Positions 25,719-35,579 of a stretch of DNA of 64,000 nt are shown here, in pieces. How positions within the stretch are numbered: position 1 is the first letter of the stretch; each line of letters opens with the position of its first letter. Made by a program: the position numbers and the translations under genes. Origin of the DNA: Acetobacteraceae bacterium. GTDB lineage: Bacteria; Pseudomonadota; Alphaproteobacteria; Acetobacterales; Acetobacteraceae. The stretch lies in the NCBI GenBank assembly GCA_003164135.1, contig PLSD01000048.1, forward strand, positions 124,001 through 188,000, read 5' to 3'. The notes under the pieces were generated by a model that was not told the DNA's origin, did not search any database, and saw nothing but the letters and a program-made list of their open reading frames with translations.

Positions 25719-25807
25719 GATTTTGCTGCACTGCGGTATCTACCGTATTCGCTCGCCGAGTTGGGGCCGTGCAGTAGTTTTTTTGTCCTAACTGGAGATT
25801 GCGTATT

Positions 25808-26326
25808 ATGAGCAGCACGAAGACCAAAGCGGCCCCGGCCACCACCATCGAACACACCGCCGAAGCCGCCACCAAGGGTTTCGACAACACCCTGGCCGCC
25901 GTGAAGGAAGGCATCGAGAAAGCCACCAAGGGCCTCGAGACCTCGCAGGCGAAACTCAAGGAAGGCGTTGAAAAGGCCGTGAAGAAGAGCGAAGAATTCC
26001 TCGCGTTCAACCAGGGCACCCTGGAAGCCGCGATCAAGGCGAGCCAGATTTATGCCGCCGGGTTCCAGGACATTACCAAGCATCTCGCTGCTTCGAGCAA
26101 GGCCTCGATCGAAGAGACCGTTGCGTTCACCAAGACCCTGATGGGCGTGAAGTCCGTCAAGGAAGCGGTTGACCTGCAGACCGGCTTCGCCAAGTCCTCC
26201 ATCGAGAAAGCCGTCTCCGAGAGCAACAAGCTCACCGACGCGACCGTGAAGCTGGCCGAGCAGGCGATTGCCCCGCTCACCGCCCGCGTTGCCCTTGCCG
26301 TTGAGACCTTTGGCAAAGCCCACTAA
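25808..26326 (+). CDS. phaP: Phasin (PHA granule-associated protein)
   Basis: A 172-residue, highly helical, Lys/Ala/Glu-rich protein with one tryptophan-free amphipathic core (FNQGTLEAAIKASQIYAAGFQDITKHL). The layout is typical of alphaproteobacterial phasins that coat polyhydroxyalkanoate granules. The start is the ATG at 25808 after CTGGAGA; a TTG nine bases upstream is rejected. Codon choice is strongly biased, as expected for an abundant protein. It stands alone with its own promoter and a strong terminator. PHA synthase genes are not in this window. Confidence 0.88.
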   Translation: MSSTKTKAAPATTIEHTAEAATKGFDNTLAAVKEGIEKATKGLETSQAKLKEGVEKAVKKSEEFLAFNQGTLEAAIKASQIYAAGFQDITKHLAASSKASIEETVAFTKTLMGVKSVKEAVDLQTGFAKSSIEKAVSESNKLTDATVKLAEQAIAPLTARVALAVETFGKAH

Positions 26327-26660
26327 ACACACGTTCCCGGCCGGATCTGGCGCGCGAGCGCCCGGTCCTGGCACAGCCTGATAAAAAGGCCGGCCCCAAT
26401 CAGGGCCGGTCTTTTTTGTTTTCCGGACCGTTTGGCCTCTGGCCGGGTTTCTGGCCGGCAAGCTTTCCAGTTGGTGAAATCCTATCAATCCGGCATTCAC
26501 AAAACCATGTTTTCCTGCCCGGAGAGAATTTCGCTCTTTCAAACCCGGCAACGCATTCGATATGCTCTTAGTTAAGATGAGTCTGTTATAGTGTGAGTGA
26601 GTCGCTTTGCCGTGACGCTAGCCATAGGCAAAGCCGGGTAGATGTTTCAGGATGCCGAAT
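26327..26660. other. Intergenic region between phasin and clpS
   Basis: A 334-base non-coding stretch. It starts with the phasin terminator (26383-26417). Near its end is TATAGT (26587-26592), a possible -10 for clpS, without a good -35. No ORF, RNA gene or repeat was recognised in the rest. Confidence 0.6.
26383..26417 (+). terminator. Rho-independent terminator of the phasin gene
   Basis: CCGGCCC pairs with GGGCCGG around CAATCA. The stem is extended by G-C, wobble and A-T pairs and followed by CTTTTTT. Confidence 0.9.
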
Positions 26661-26990
26661 ATGAGTGACAACGACAAACGCAAAGGAACCGAGGGACCCA
26701 ATACAGGCGTGGAGGTGAAGCCGCGGCCGAAGACCCGCAAGCCCACGATGTACAAGGTTCTCATGCTCAACGACGACTATACGCCGATGGAATTTGTCGT
26801 GCATGTGCTGGAGCGGTTTTTCCAGAAGTCGCGCGACCAGGCGACGCAGATCATGCTGCACGTACATCGCCGCGGCGTTGGCGTGTGCGGCGTATATACA
26901 TATGAGGTTGCCGAGACCAAGGTAACACAGGTGATGGATCTGGCGCGCCAGAACCAGCATCCGTTGCAATGCACTATTGAGAAAGAATGA
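26661..26990 (+). CDS. clpS: ATP-dependent Clp protease adaptor ClpS
   Basis: A 109-residue adaptor. The conserved core is [24 protein letters not shown], followed by [20 protein letters not shown], the substrate N-degron pocket region and ClpA-binding face. ClpS delivers N-end-rule substrates to ClpAP. The ATG at 26661 lies about 7 bases after AGGA; the ATG at 26652 is too close to that site. clpA follows 166 bases downstream, the usual arrangement. Confidence 0.93.
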   Translation: MSDNDKRKGTEGPNTGVEVKPRPKTRKPTMYKVLMLNDDYTPMEFVVHVLERFFQKSRDQATQIMLHVHRRGVGVCGVYTYEVAETKVTQVMDLARQNQHPLQCTIEKE

Positions 26991-27012
26991 CCCTGTATTC
27001 TTGTAAGCACTC

Positions 27013-27044
27013 ACTATCTCTACTGAGGACTATCTCTATTGAAG
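27013..27044 (+). repeat. Two tandem copies of a 16-base unit between clpS and clpA
   Basis: ACTATCTCTACTGAGG (27013-27028) is followed directly by ACTATCTCTATTGAAG (27029-27044), 14 of 16 bases identical. It lies in the leader region before clpA. The function is unknown. Confidence 0.6.
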
Positions 27045-27156
27045 TTGGACCGGCGGGCTATTGCCGGGATGAGTTTTAAAGTGTCGGCCGGGCAGGCATT
27101 TTTAGTGCCCGGAACTAAGAGCGCCGTGAATCGGCGTGAAGGAACGGTTTAGATCC

Positions 27157-29499
27157 ATGCTCTCTCGCAATCTTGAACAGACACTGCACCGCGCCCTTTC
27201 ACTCGCGGCTGACCGCAAGCACGAATACGCGACCCTTGAGCATCTGTTGCTCGGGCTGGTCGAAGATGCCGACGCGGTAACGGTGCTACGCGCCTGTGGC
27301 GTGGACATCGAAAAAATCAAGAAAGACCTGACCGAGTTCCTGGATAAGGATCTGGCGGGCTTGGCCACTGACCGCGCGGGCGATCCCAAACCCACCGCCG
27401 GTTTCCAGCGCGTGGTGCAGCGCGCCGCCATTCATGTGCAGTCCTCGGGCCGCGATGAAGTGACCGGCGCCAATGTGCTGGTGGCGTTGTTCTCGGAACG
27501 CGAGAGCCACGCCGTGTACTTCCTGCAACTGCAGGACATGACACGCCTGGACGCGGTGAATTTCATCTCCCACGGCATCGCCAAATCCCCCGGCAAATCC
27601 GCCCCGCGCCCCCCCACCGGCGCGCAGGACCAGCCGGAGACCGAGCGCGAGGAAAAGAGCAACCCCAAGCGCGGCCAGGACGCCCTGACCACCTATTGCG
27701 TCAACCTCAACAAAAAGGCGCTGGCGGGCAAAATCGACCCGCTGATCGGGCGTGAGCACGAGATCGAGCGCACGATCCAGATCCTCTGCCGCCGCACCAA
27801 GAACAACCCGCTGTACGTGGGTGACCCTGGTGTCGGTAAAACCGCAATCGCCGAGGGGCTGGCCAAGCGCATCGTCGATGGCGATGTGCCCGAAGTGCTG
27901 GCAAATTGCACCATTTTTTCGCTCGACATGGGCTCGCTGCTGGCTGGCACGCGCTACCGCGGTGACTTCGAGGAGCGGCTGAAGGCAGTCGTCACGGAGA
28001 TGGAAAGCTCGCCGGGGGCGATTCTGTTCATCGACGAAATCCATACCGTAATCGGCGCCGGGGCGACCTCCGGCGGCGCGATGGATGCCTCCAACTTGCT
28101 GAAACCCGCACTGGCCCAGGGCACGCTGCGCTGCATCGGCTCGACTACGTATAAGGAATTCCGCAACTACTTCGAGAAGGACCGCGCACTCGTGCGGCGC
28201 TTCCAGAAGATCGACGTCAACGAGCCTTCGATCGAGGATACGGTGAAAATCCTGCGCGGGTTGAAGACCGCGTACGAGAAGCACCACAAGGTCCGCTACA
28301 CCGATGACGCGATTCGCGGCGCCGTGGAGCTGTCGGCGAAGTACATCAACGACCGCAAGCTGCCGGACAAAGCCATCGACGTGATCGACGAAGCAGGTGC
28401 CGCGCGCATGCTGCAGCCCGAGAGCAAGCGCCGCAAGACCGTCACGTTGAAGGACGTGGAGGACATGGTCTCCAAAATCGCCCGCATCCCGCCCAAATCC
28501 GTCTCGGCGGACGACAAGGAGGTACTGCGGACCCTGGAGCGCGACCTCAAGAACATGGTGTTCGGCCAGAATGCCGCCATCGAGGCGCTTTCCGCCGCCA
28601 TCAAGCTCTCGCGCGCCGGCTTGCGGGACGCTGAAAAGCCGATCGGCAACTACCTCTTCTCCGGCCCCACCGGCGTCGGCAAAACCGAAGTGGCGCGCCA
28701 GTTGGCCGCCACGCTGGGTATCGAGATCACGCGCTTCGACATGTCCGAGTACATGGAGCGGCATTCGGTCTCGCGGCTCATCGGCGCACCCCCTGGTTAT
28801 GTTGGGTTTGATCAAGGAGGCTTGCTGACCGACGCCATCGACCAGCACCCGCATTGCGTGTTGCTGCTCGATGAAATCGAGAAAGCGCATCCGGACCTGT
28901 TCAATATCCTGTTGCAGATCATGGATCACGGGAAGCTGACCGACCATAACGGCAAGAAGATCGACTTCCGCAATGTCATCCTGATCATGACCACCAACGC
29001 GGGCGCCGCGGACATGGCAAAGGCCGGCATCGGTTTTGGCCGCGCCGTGCGCCAGGGCGAGGATGACGATGCGATCAAACGCATGTTCACCCCGGAATTC
29101 CGCAACCGCCTGGATGCCGTGATCCCCTTCGCGGCGCTGACACCCGAGATCGTCGGCCGCGTGGTGGAGAAGTTCGTGATGCAGCTGGAAGCCCAGCTCG
29201 CGGACCGCAACGTCACCATCGAGCTGTCCTCGGCGGCCAAGGAATATCTGGCCGAGCGCGGTTACGAGCCGCTGTATGGCGCGCGGCCGCTGGCCCGGGT
29301 CATCCAGGAGCTGATCAAAAAGCCGCTGGCGGAAGAGCTGCTGTTCGGCAAACTGGTGAAGGGCGGCGCGGTGAAAGTGACGTTGAAGGACGGCAAGCTC
29401 GCCTTCGACTTCGCCGAAGCCACCCTCCCCCTGCTGCCCAAACCGGAAGCCGACGGCGACGACCCGGCTGGCGAGAAGCAGCCCGAGGAAGTGCAGTAA
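27157..29499 (+). CDS. clpA: ATP-dependent Clp protease ATP-binding subunit ClpA
   Basis: A 780-residue AAA+ unfoldase. The N-domain opens with [14 protein letters not shown], the usual ClpA start, so the ATG at 27157 is chosen over an upstream GTG. The first ATPase module has [13 protein letters not shown], and the second has [13 protein letters not shown] and DEIEKAHPD. The protein threads substrates, including ClpS-delivered N-degron proteins, into ClpP; clpP is not in the window. The C-terminus ends in an acidic tail. A strong terminator follows directly. Confidence 0.95.
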   Translation: MLSRNLEQTLHRALSLAADRKHEYATLEHLLLGLVEDADAVTVLRACGVDIEKIKKDLTEFLDKDLAGLATDRAGDPKPTAGFQRVVQRAAIHVQSSGRDEVTGANVLVALFSERESHAVYFLQLQDMTRLDAVNFISHGIAKSPGKSAPRPPTGAQDQPETEREEKSNPKRGQDALTTYCVNLNKKALAGKIDPLIGREHEIERTIQILCRRTKNNPLYVGDPGVGKTAIAEGLAKRIVDGDVPEVLANCTIFSLDMGSLLAGTRYRGDFEERLKAVVTEMESSPGAILFIDEIHTVIGAGATSGGAMDASNLLKPALAQGTLRCIGSTTYKEFRNYFEKDRALVRRFQKIDVNEPSIEDTVKILRGLKTAYEKHHKVRYTDDAIRGAVELSAKYINDRKLPDKAIDVIDEAGAARMLQPESKRRKTVTLKDVEDMVSKIARIPPKSVSADDKEVLRTLERDLKNMVFGQNAAIEALSAAIKLSRAGLRDAEKPIGNYLFSGPTGVGKTEVARQLAATLGIEITRFDMSEYMERHSVSRLIGAPPGYVGFDQGGLLTDAIDQHPHCVLLLDEIEKAHPDLFNILLQIMDHGKLTDHNGKKIDFRNVILIMTTNAGAADMAKAGIGFGRAVRQGEDDDAIKRMFTPEFRNRLDAVIPFAALTPEIVGRVVEKFVMQLEAQLADRNVTIELSSAAKEYLAERGYEPLYGARPLARVIQELIKKPLAEELLFGKLVKGGAVKVTLKDGKLAFDFAEATLPLLPKPEADGDDPAGEKQPEEVQ

Positions 29500-29506
29500 C
29501 CTCCCT

Positions 29507-29533
29507 AAACGGCGCCTTCGGGCGCCGTTTTTT
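29507..29533 (+). terminator. Rho-independent terminator of clpA
   Basis: ACGGCGCC and GGCGCCGT form an 8-bp stem with a TTCG loop followed by TTTTT. The same stem sequence recurs at 57271-57290. Confidence 0.92.
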
Positions 29534-29584
29534 GTTCGCGCGCGCCCTCTAGCCGGACCAGTCCGCCCTCGTTACACTCCCCTT

Positions 29585-31438
29585 ATGGTTGACTTCACCC
29601 CCTGCCCTTGCGGCTCCGGTTTGCGGCGCATCCGTTGCTGCGCGCTCGACCTCGCCACGTTAAGTCCGCCCGAGGCGACCAATGCCCTCACCCCCATGCT
29701 CATCCAGGCCGAAACCTCGCTGAAGGCCGGAGACATCACCACCGCCGAAAACAGCGTGCGCCACATGCTGGAACTGGCACCGGGGCGGGAGGATGCGCTG
29801 CTCTTCCTCTACCGCACCAGCCGCCAGCAAAACCGCATGCCGGCGGCCGAAGCGCTGATCCGCCGCGTGGTCACCATCAACCCCAACAATTTCTGGGCCA
29901 CCAACGAGCTGACCCTGATGCTGCTGGGCAAGGGCGCGCTGGCGGAGGCGGAAATCCACGCCCGCAACGCCATCCGCATCGCGCCGCAAAACGCGCAGGC
30001 GCATAACCTCATGGGCCTGGTCCTCACCGAGGCCAACCGGCCGCTGATCGGCGAATACCATTACCGCCGCGTGCTGGAACTGGCCGAGGGCGAGGAGCCG
30101 ATCACGCTGGCCAACCTCGCCTGGAACCTGAAAAACCAGGGGCGTATCGACGAAGCCCGCGCGCTGTACAAGCGCTCCATGGAGCTAAAGCCCGGCGTGC
30201 TGCAAACCGTGCTCGGCTTCGCCAAAATGGAGGAAGCCGACCGCAAGTTCGACGCTGCCTTGAAACTGCTGGACGAGGCGGAAAAACTGCTGCCCGATAA
30301 CCCGAGCGTACAGCTCACCCGCGCCACCGTGCTGGCCCGCCAGAAAAAGACCGAGGCCGCGCTGGAAATTCTGCACGAGCCCGAGGACAGCGGCAGCGCC
30401 ACGATCAAACTCGGACCCTCCGAACTCTCGGAAAAGGGCCGCCTGCTCGACCAGCTTGGCCGTTATGATGAAGCATTCGCCGCCTTCGACACCGCGAAGA
30501 AACGCGCGCTGGAGTTCGGCGCCCGCCCCTACATGGCCGAAGCCGCCGCCGACCTCGCCAACCGCCTGAAAGGCTTTTTCACCGAACGCCGCCTGAAAAC
30601 CCTGCCCGTGGCCGAGGTCCGCCCCAATTTCCCGCAGCCGGTGTTCATCGTCGGCTTCCCCCGCTCGGGCACCACGCTCATCGAGCAAACCCTCACCGTG
30701 CACCCGCGCATCTCCGCCGGCGACGAGCTGCCCTATATCAACGACATCACCCAGATCATGCCCCGCCTGCTGGCCAGCCCGCTTAACTACCCAGACGCGC
30801 TGGCCGAGCTGTGGATGGGCGACCAGCGCGAGGGCCTGAACGAGCTTCGCGACTACTACCTCAACCGCGCCGCCAAGAGCGGTATCTTCAAAGAGGGCGC
30901 GGATTTCTTCACCGACAAGATGCCGCTCAACGAGACGCATCTCGGCCTCATCGCGCTGCTGTTCCCGCAATCGCCGATCATCCACGTCATCCGCCACCCG
31001 CTGGACGTGCTGCTCTCGGTCTACTCCAACCACCTCACCCACGGCTTTTTCTGCGCGGCGCAGATGGAAACCATCGCCCAACACTACAACCTGGTCGCCG
31101 ACCTTATTCTGCACTACCGCCAGAACCTGAACATGCGCTACCTGCCGGTGCGCTACGAGGACATGGTGGTGGACCAAGAAGCCAATGTACGCAAAATCCT
31201 GGATTTTGTCGGCGTGGACTTCGACCCGCGCTGCCTGAGCTTCGAGCAAAACACCCGCTACGCCCGCACCGCCAGCTACGCCCAGGTGACTGAAAAACTC
31301 TACGACCGCTCGCGCTACCGCTACCGGCCGTACCTGAAACATTTGGAGCCGGTGCTGGAAATTTTACGCCCGGTGATCGACCGGCTGGGCTATATCATCG
31401 ACCCGCTGGACGCGGCCGAATCCAAAGCCGCCGAATAG
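29585..31438 (+). CDS. SEC-C motif / TPR / sulfotransferase-domain protein
   Basis: A 617-residue three-part protein. Residues 7-19 (CPCGSGLRRIRCC; Cys7, Cys9, Cys18, Cys19) match the zinc-binding SEC-C motif. About 35-330 is a run of TPR-like helices (for example AEIHARNAIRIAPQNAQAHN). From about 350 a sulfotransferase domain begins with the PAPS-binding loop FIVGFPRSGTTLIEQ (354-368), then VIRHPLDVLLS and MVVDQEANVRKILDF. TPR-sulfotransferases are common in alphaproteobacteria and are thought to sulfate proteins or glycans. The SEC-C addition is unusual. DUF3429 and desaturase genes follow in the same direction. Confidence 0.85.
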   Translation: MVDFTPCPCGSGLRRIRCCALDLATLSPPEATNALTPMLIQAETSLKAGDITTAENSVRHMLELAPGREDALLFLYRTSRQQNRMPAAEALIRRVVTINPNNFWATNELTLMLLGKGALAEAEIHARNAIRIAPQNAQAHNLMGLVLTEANRPLIGEYHYRRVLELAEGEEPITLANLAWNLKNQGRIDEARALYKRSMELKPGVLQTVLGFAKMEEADRKFDAALKLLDEAEKLLPDNPSVQLTRATVLARQKKTEAALEILHEPEDSGSATIKLGPSELSEKGRLLDQLGRYDEAFAAFDTAKKRALEFGARPYMAEAAADLANRLKGFFTERRLKTLPVAEVRPNFPQPVFIVGFPRSGTTLIEQTLTVHPRISAGDELPYINDITQIMPRLLASPLNYPDALAELWMGDQREGLNELRDYYLNRAAKSGIFKEGADFFTDKMPLNETHLGLIALLFPQSPIIHVIRHPLDVLLSVYSNHLTHGFFCAAQMETIAQHYNLVADLILHYRQNLNMRYLPVRYEDMVVDQEANVRKILDFVGVDFDPRCLSFEQNTRYARTASYAQVTEKLYDRSRYRYRPYLKHLEPVLEILRPVIDRLGYIIDPLDAAESKAAE

Positions 31439-31447
31439 GAGCCAACC

Positions 31448-31954
31448 ATGCTGCGCCAACCATTTTCCGTCGCGGTCCTCATCACCCTGGCCGGGGTCAT
31501 TCCCTTCCTGGCCCTGGGCGCCATCGTGCTGCTGGACCCTCTGGGTTCACAAACCGCCATCGAGGTGCTGATAAGCTACGGCGCCGTCATCCTCTCCTTC
31601 ACCGGCGCGGTGCATTGGGGCTTCGCCCTGCGCGATACCGCCCATCCGGTCAACAGCACGCCCCTCACCCCCGCCACCCTGGGCGCGGAGCGGCAATTGC
31701 TCATCTTCGGCATCGTCCCCGCCGTCATCGGCTGGTTGGCGCTCTCGGTCATGCTGCACTTCCAGGCCCCCGCCCTGGCGCTGTTCCTGCTGCTGGTCGG
31801 CTTCTTCATCACCATCGTCGCGGAAACCATCGGCCGCGGACGCGGCGTCGTCGCAGCCAATTACCTCACCCTGCGCTGGGCGGTCTCTATCATTGTATTG
31901 CTCGTGCTGCTCACCGTACTGGCCACGGTGCTGACCGGCATGCGCGTAGGCTGA
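31448..31954 (+). CDS. DUF3429 family membrane protein
   Basis: A 168-residue integral membrane protein with about five hydrophobic segments. The segment SYGAVILSFTGAVHWGFAL is the conserved mark of DUF3429. Function is unknown for the family. It starts 9 bases after the sulfotransferase stop, so the two are likely co-transcribed. Confidence 0.8.
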   Translation: MLRQPFSVAVLITLAGVIPFLALGAIVLLDPLGSQTAIEVLISYGAVILSFTGAVHWGFALRDTAHPVNSTPLTPATLGAERQLLIFGIVPAVIGWLALSVMLHFQAPALALFLLLVGFFITIVAETIGRGRGVVAANYLTLRWAVSIIVLLVLLTVLATVLTGMRVG

Positions 31955-32035
31955 TATGCCCGTGGCGCTGGCGGAATACCTCGCAAACCCGTGCCGAATC
32001 GGCTATCACCGAGCCGTCTGACTTAAGGCAATAGC

Positions 32036-32986
32036 ATGGGTATCGACCGGTTTTTCAGCATCATCGCGGGCGACATCGACCAATACGCGATCCTGCCCAT
32101 TCTCTATCATTTCGGCTGGATGGAGTGGGAGGAACTGTCCTTCGACTGGGCGCTGGTGTGCGTCTACGGCATGTTCGCCGTCATCGTGACCTACGCCATC
32201 TGCTGGCCGCTGGAGCATTTTTTCCCCATCGAGCATTGGCAGAACAAGAAGGCCGTGGCGGTGGATGTGCTCTACACCTTCATCTCCCGCGTCGGTATTA
32301 TCCCCATCATCAGCTTCATCGTGTTCTACCAGGTGCAAACCTGGTTCACCGGCACGCTGGTGAGTGCTGGCTTCATACCGCCGACGCTGGAGACTATGTT
32401 TCCCATTCTGTTCGGCCACCCGCTGGTCACCTTCCTCATTTACGCGCTGATCCTGGATTTCGCCGACTACTGGCGCCACCGCCTCTCGCACTCCTTCCGC
32501 GCCTGGTACGCCCTGCATGCGCTGCACCACGCACAGCAGCAGATGAGCTTCTGGTCGGACGACCGCAACCATTTGTTCGACGACGTGATCGCCTTCATCT
32601 GGTCGTTCGCCATCGGCCTCGCCATCGGCATTCCGCCGCTGCAATTCCCGCTGCTTATTTTGCTGTTGCGCTTCATCGAGAGCTTTTCCCACGCCAACAT
32701 CAAGGTCTCGTTCGGCCCGCTGGAATACATTTTGGTCTCGCCGCGCTTCCACCGCCTGCACCACGCCCTGCGCGCCGCCGGGCGCGGCTCCTTCAACTAC
32801 GGCGGGGTGTTCACCATCTGGGACATCATCTTCCGCACCGCTGATTTCTCCCCCGTCTGGCTGCCCACCGGTGACGCCAAGGCCCCCGAGGCGCTGGCAA
32901 CGGGGAGCTATCTGGAGCAACAGGTTTGCGGCGCGCGGATGTTTTTTAACGCCCTGTTCGCACCAAAGAAGAAAGCAGCTTTTTGA
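32036..32986 (+). CDS. Sterol desaturase / fatty acid hydroxylase family protein
   Basis: A 316-residue membrane di-iron enzyme. The histidine clusters are HRLSH, HALHH and HRLHH in the usual order, after several transmembrane segments. The superfamily hydroxylates or desaturates fatty acids, carotenoids or sterols with O2. The substrate is unknown. Hopanoid genes elsewhere in the window make a lipid-modifying role attractive but unproven. It is third in line after the sulfotransferase and DUF3429 genes, with an 81-base gap. Confidence 0.82.
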   Translation: MGIDRFFSIIAGDIDQYAILPILYHFGWMEWEELSFDWALVCVYGMFAVIVTYAICWPLEHFFPIEHWQNKKAVAVDVLYTFISRVGIIPIISFIVFYQVQTWFTGTLVSAGFIPPTLETMFPILFGHPLVTFLIYALILDFADYWRHRLSHSFRAWYALHALHHAQQQMSFWSDDRNHLFDDVIAFIWSFAIGLAIGIPPLQFPLLILLLRFIESFSHANIKVSFGPLEYILVSPRFHRLHHALRAAGRGSFNYGGVFTIWDIIFRTADFSPVWLPTGDAKAPEALATGSYLEQQVCGARMFFNALFAPKKKAAF

Positions 32987-33028
32987 AAAAAGCTGCACCA
33001 AAAATTTTTAAAATTAAACACTTAACGC

Positions 33029-33085
33029 CGTCATCGCGAGCGTAGCGTGGCGATCCATCTTTCGTGCCACACCCCCAGAATGACG
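33029..33085. repeat. Short palindromic intergenic repeat (CGTCATcGCGAGCG type)
   Basis: The stretch begins CGTCATCGCGAGCGTAGCG and ends CAGAATGACGA, so CGTCAT (33029-33034) and ATGACG (33080-33085) are inverted ends. The left part resembles the widespread GTCATTGCGAGCGAAGCGAAGCAATC-like intergenic repeats of bacteria. Only one copy is seen here, so its repeat status is by resemblance. Confidence 0.45.
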
Positions 33086-33141
33086 AGCATAGACCTGCGT
33101 TTGGACTAGTGTTACGCAGCAAAAAACCGTGGGATGTTTCG

Positions 33142-34251
33142 ATGCGTTTTTCGACCATACTTGGCGTAGTCATCGGACTGTTCTCAACAAGCTGTGCCGC
33201 AGCCCCATTACAACCGGCGCAGCAAGCGTCGGATTTATCTTGGGTCCACTCAAACACGACCCTGTATGCGACCACTCGATCAGGTGTTGTTGCGATTGCT
33301 TTGAGTACTGGCAAATCGACTGTTCTTGTCTCCGGTATTGGGTTTTGGGGAGGGACATTCCTTTTGTCCCCTGATAAAACGCAGCTTTTCTTTGGCGGCC
33401 AGGACACGGGCTATCGAATGTTTGATTTGAGAACCCACCGGCAACAGGACCTCACCAAAATTCTCCCGGCAGAATCACTCATTCAACTTTCGCCGAACTG
33501 GTCGCGGCTGGCTTGGACTAACCCGCAATCCGGTCGTGTTGGCGTTATTGATCTCCCAAATTTGAAGGACACCGTATTTACGCTTCCGACTGGCCTCCCG
33601 GTGCAGGATACGGTCATCAATTCCATAGACTGGTCTTACGACGGCAGCCGGGTTTTAGTGGATAGCGTCTCCTCCGCTATGGCCCGGAGGAATGTATGGG
33701 TCGATCCAGCATCCATGGAACCGGAAGCGTCCCTCGGTTACGATCCCTCCCGAGCGCCCATAACAGAGGCGGCACTCTTGGCAAGTATGAAGGAGCAATA
33801 TTGGGCGCTCGACCCGGATAATGGCTTAGCGGAGCCCATTGCTGCCGTCCTCATGCCCAATGTAGCAGACGTCGAGCCATATCCCAGACAATTCCTGCAT
33901 TTTTATCGAAAAGGCCAGGATATAGGCACAGATTGGGACTTTGTTTGTGAACTCTGTAACCTTCAACAGCCGCTACCGGATATTCTGCTTCATAATGGCG
34001 CGCTTATCGCGAAGGATGAATATGGCGGTATCTATCTGTTTCAACCCGACGGAAGAGTAAGGCTCGTTCAGGCTCCCCTACCGTCATCGGTGAAGCTGCC
34101 ATGGATGTCCCGGAAGCCTACAAATCTATGGGCGGTCTTCGATGATAACTACGTCCTATATTGGTTTAACAACCAATCCTGGCTCTATGGCGTCCGGGAA
34201 AACATCAAAGCCCCATTCCCAGCAGACTTCTCGGCGCATTTTCAATTCTGA
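33142..34251 (+). CDS. Secreted beta-propeller-like protein of unknown function
   Basis: A 369-residue protein from the ATG at 33142, which gives a signal peptide (MRFSTILGVVIGLFSTSCAAA); a longer upstream opening would bury it and crosses the repeat. The Cys in the signal region is not in a good lipobox. The body has repeated short beta-blade-like patterns (LYATTRSGVVAIALSTGKS, LFFGGQDTGYRMFDLRT, DWSYDGSRVLVD), suggesting a WD40/TolB-type propeller. Base composition and codon use are clearly more AT-rich than the neighbours, so it may have been transferred. Not recognised; no function proposed. Confidence 0.7.
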   Translation: MRFSTILGVVIGLFSTSCAAAPLQPAQQASDLSWVHSNTTLYATTRSGVVAIALSTGKSTVLVSGIGFWGGTFLLSPDKTQLFFGGQDTGYRMFDLRTHRQQDLTKILPAESLIQLSPNWSRLAWTNPQSGRVGVIDLPNLKDTVFTLPTGLPVQDTVINSIDWSYDGSRVLVDSVSSAMARRNVWVDPASMEPEASLGYDPSRAPITEAALLASMKEQYWALDPDNGLAEPIAAVLMPNVADVEPYPRQFLHFYRKGQDIGTDWDFVCELCNLQQPLPDILLHNGALIAKDEYGGIYLFQPDGRVRLVQAPLPSSVKLPWMSRKPTNLWAVFDDNYVLYWFNNQSWLYGVRENIKAPFPADFSAHFQF

Positions 34252-34293
34252 ACGGTGCTCGACAGCGGCCATCTCAGTCAATAAAACACCTCC

Positions 34294-35520
34294 ATGGAAC
34301 ATAAAGTCAAAAAAGTCGTGCTCGCCTACTCCGGCGGGCTGGATACCTCGGTCATTCTGCGTTGGCTGCAGAACACCTACCATTGCGAGGTGGTCACCTT
34401 CACCGCCGACCTCGGCCAGGGCGAGGAGCTGGAGCCGGCCCGCGCCAAGGCGGAGCTGTTCGGCATCAAGCAGATATTCGTCGAGGACCTGCGCGAGACC
34501 TTCGTGAAGGATTTCGTCTTCCCGATGTTCCGCGCCAATGCGGTGTATGAGGGCCAGTATCTGCTCGGCACCTCCATCGCCCGCCCGCTCATCGCGCAGC
34601 GGCAGATTGAAATCGCCGAAATGGTCGGCGCCGATGCCGTGGCGCATGGCGCTACCGGCAAAGGCAACGACCAGGTGCGCTTCGAGCTGGGCTATTACGC
34701 GTTGAACCCCAACATCCGCGTCATCGCCCCCTGGCGCGAATGGGACCTCACCTCGCGCACGAAACTGCTGGAATACGCCGAGGCCAACCAGATCCCCATC
34801 ACCAAGGACAAGCGCGGCGAGGCCCCGTTCTCGGTGGACGCGAACCTGCTGCACTCCTCCTCCGAGGGCAAAGTTCTGGAAGACCCCTGGGTGGAGGCCG
34901 AGGAGAACGTCTACCAGCGCACCATCAGCCCGCTGGACGCGCCGGACAAAGCGACCGACATCACCATCGACTTCCAGCACGGCGACGCGGTCGGCATTAA
35001 CGGCGAGGCGCTCTCCCCCGCCAACCTGCTCACCCGCCTGAATGAATACGGCAAAACCAACGGCATCGGCAGGCTGGACCTGGTGGAAAACCGCTTCGTC
35101 GGCATGAAGTCCCGCGGCGTGTACGAGACCCCCGGCGGCACCATCCTGCTCCAGGCCCACCGCGCCATCGAGTCCATCACGCTGGACCGCGAGGCCGCGC
35201 ATTTGAAGGACAGCATCATGCCGCGCTACGCGGAGCTGATCTACAACGGCTTCTGGTTCTCGCCCGAGCGCCGCATGCTGCAGGCGCTCATCGACACCTC
35301 CCAGGCCTCCGTCACCGGCACGGTGCGGCTGAAGCTGTACAAGGGCAACGTCATCGTCACCGGCCGCGAAAGCCCGCACTCGCTGTACTCCACCCGCATG
35401 GTCACCTTCGAGGACGACGCCGGCGCCTATAACCAGCAGGACGCGGCCGGGTTCATCAAATTGAACTCACTGCGCCTACGTCTCGGTGCCGCCATCGGCC
35501 GGCGCGGGGGCAGTCTTTAA
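34294..35520 (+). CDS. argG: Argininosuccinate synthase
   Basis: A 408-residue enzyme. The N-terminal ATP-pyrophosphatase loop is [15 protein letters not shown], followed by [14 protein letters not shown] and [16 protein letters not shown], standard for the family. It condenses citrulline with aspartate, using ATP, in arginine synthesis. The length is normal. It stands alone, with a hairpin downstream. No arg repressor site was identified upstream. Confidence 0.96.
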   Translation: MEHKVKKVVLAYSGGLDTSVILRWLQNTYHCEVVTFTADLGQGEELEPARAKAELFGIKQIFVEDLRETFVKDFVFPMFRANAVYEGQYLLGTSIARPLIAQRQIEIAEMVGADAVAHGATGKGNDQVRFELGYYALNPNIRVIAPWREWDLTSRTKLLEYAEANQIPITKDKRGEAPFSVDANLLHSSSEGKVLEDPWVEAEENVYQRTISPLDAPDKATDITIDFQHGDAVGINGEALSPANLLTRLNEYGKTNGIGRLDLVENRFVGMKSRGVYETPGGTILLQAHRAIESITLDREAAHLKDSIMPRYAELIYNGFWFSPERRMLQALIDTSQASVTGTVRLKLYKGNVIVTGRESPHSLYSTRMVTFEDDAGAYNQQDAAGFIKLNSLRLRLGAAIGRRGGSL

Positions 35521-35542
35521 TCAGGCAAACTTTGGCCTGTTG

Positions 35543-35564
35543 GCCCGAATAAACAGATTCGGGC
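35543..35564 (+). terminator. Hairpin after argG
   Basis: GCCCGAAT and ATTCGGGC form a perfect 8-bp stem with an AAACAG loop, 22 bases after the argG stop. The following AGATTT is a poor U-run, so efficiency may be moderate. Confidence 0.55.
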
Positions 35565-35579
35565 AGATTTGAGCTGGCA

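Larger units (their letters stand above)
25466..25807. promoter_or_regulatory. Divergent dacC/phasin intergenic region
   Basis: A 342-base non-coding stretch between dacC (leftward) and the phasin gene (rightward). The right part holds a well-formed promoter and a 19-base dyad, listed separately. The left part must contain the dacC promoter, but no convincing -35/-10 pair is visible there. Confidence 0.7.

Noticed and set aside
27286-28947. A 553-codon open frame antisense to clpA
   Set aside because: Same GC-bias effect; His/Arg/Gly-rich text with no motif.
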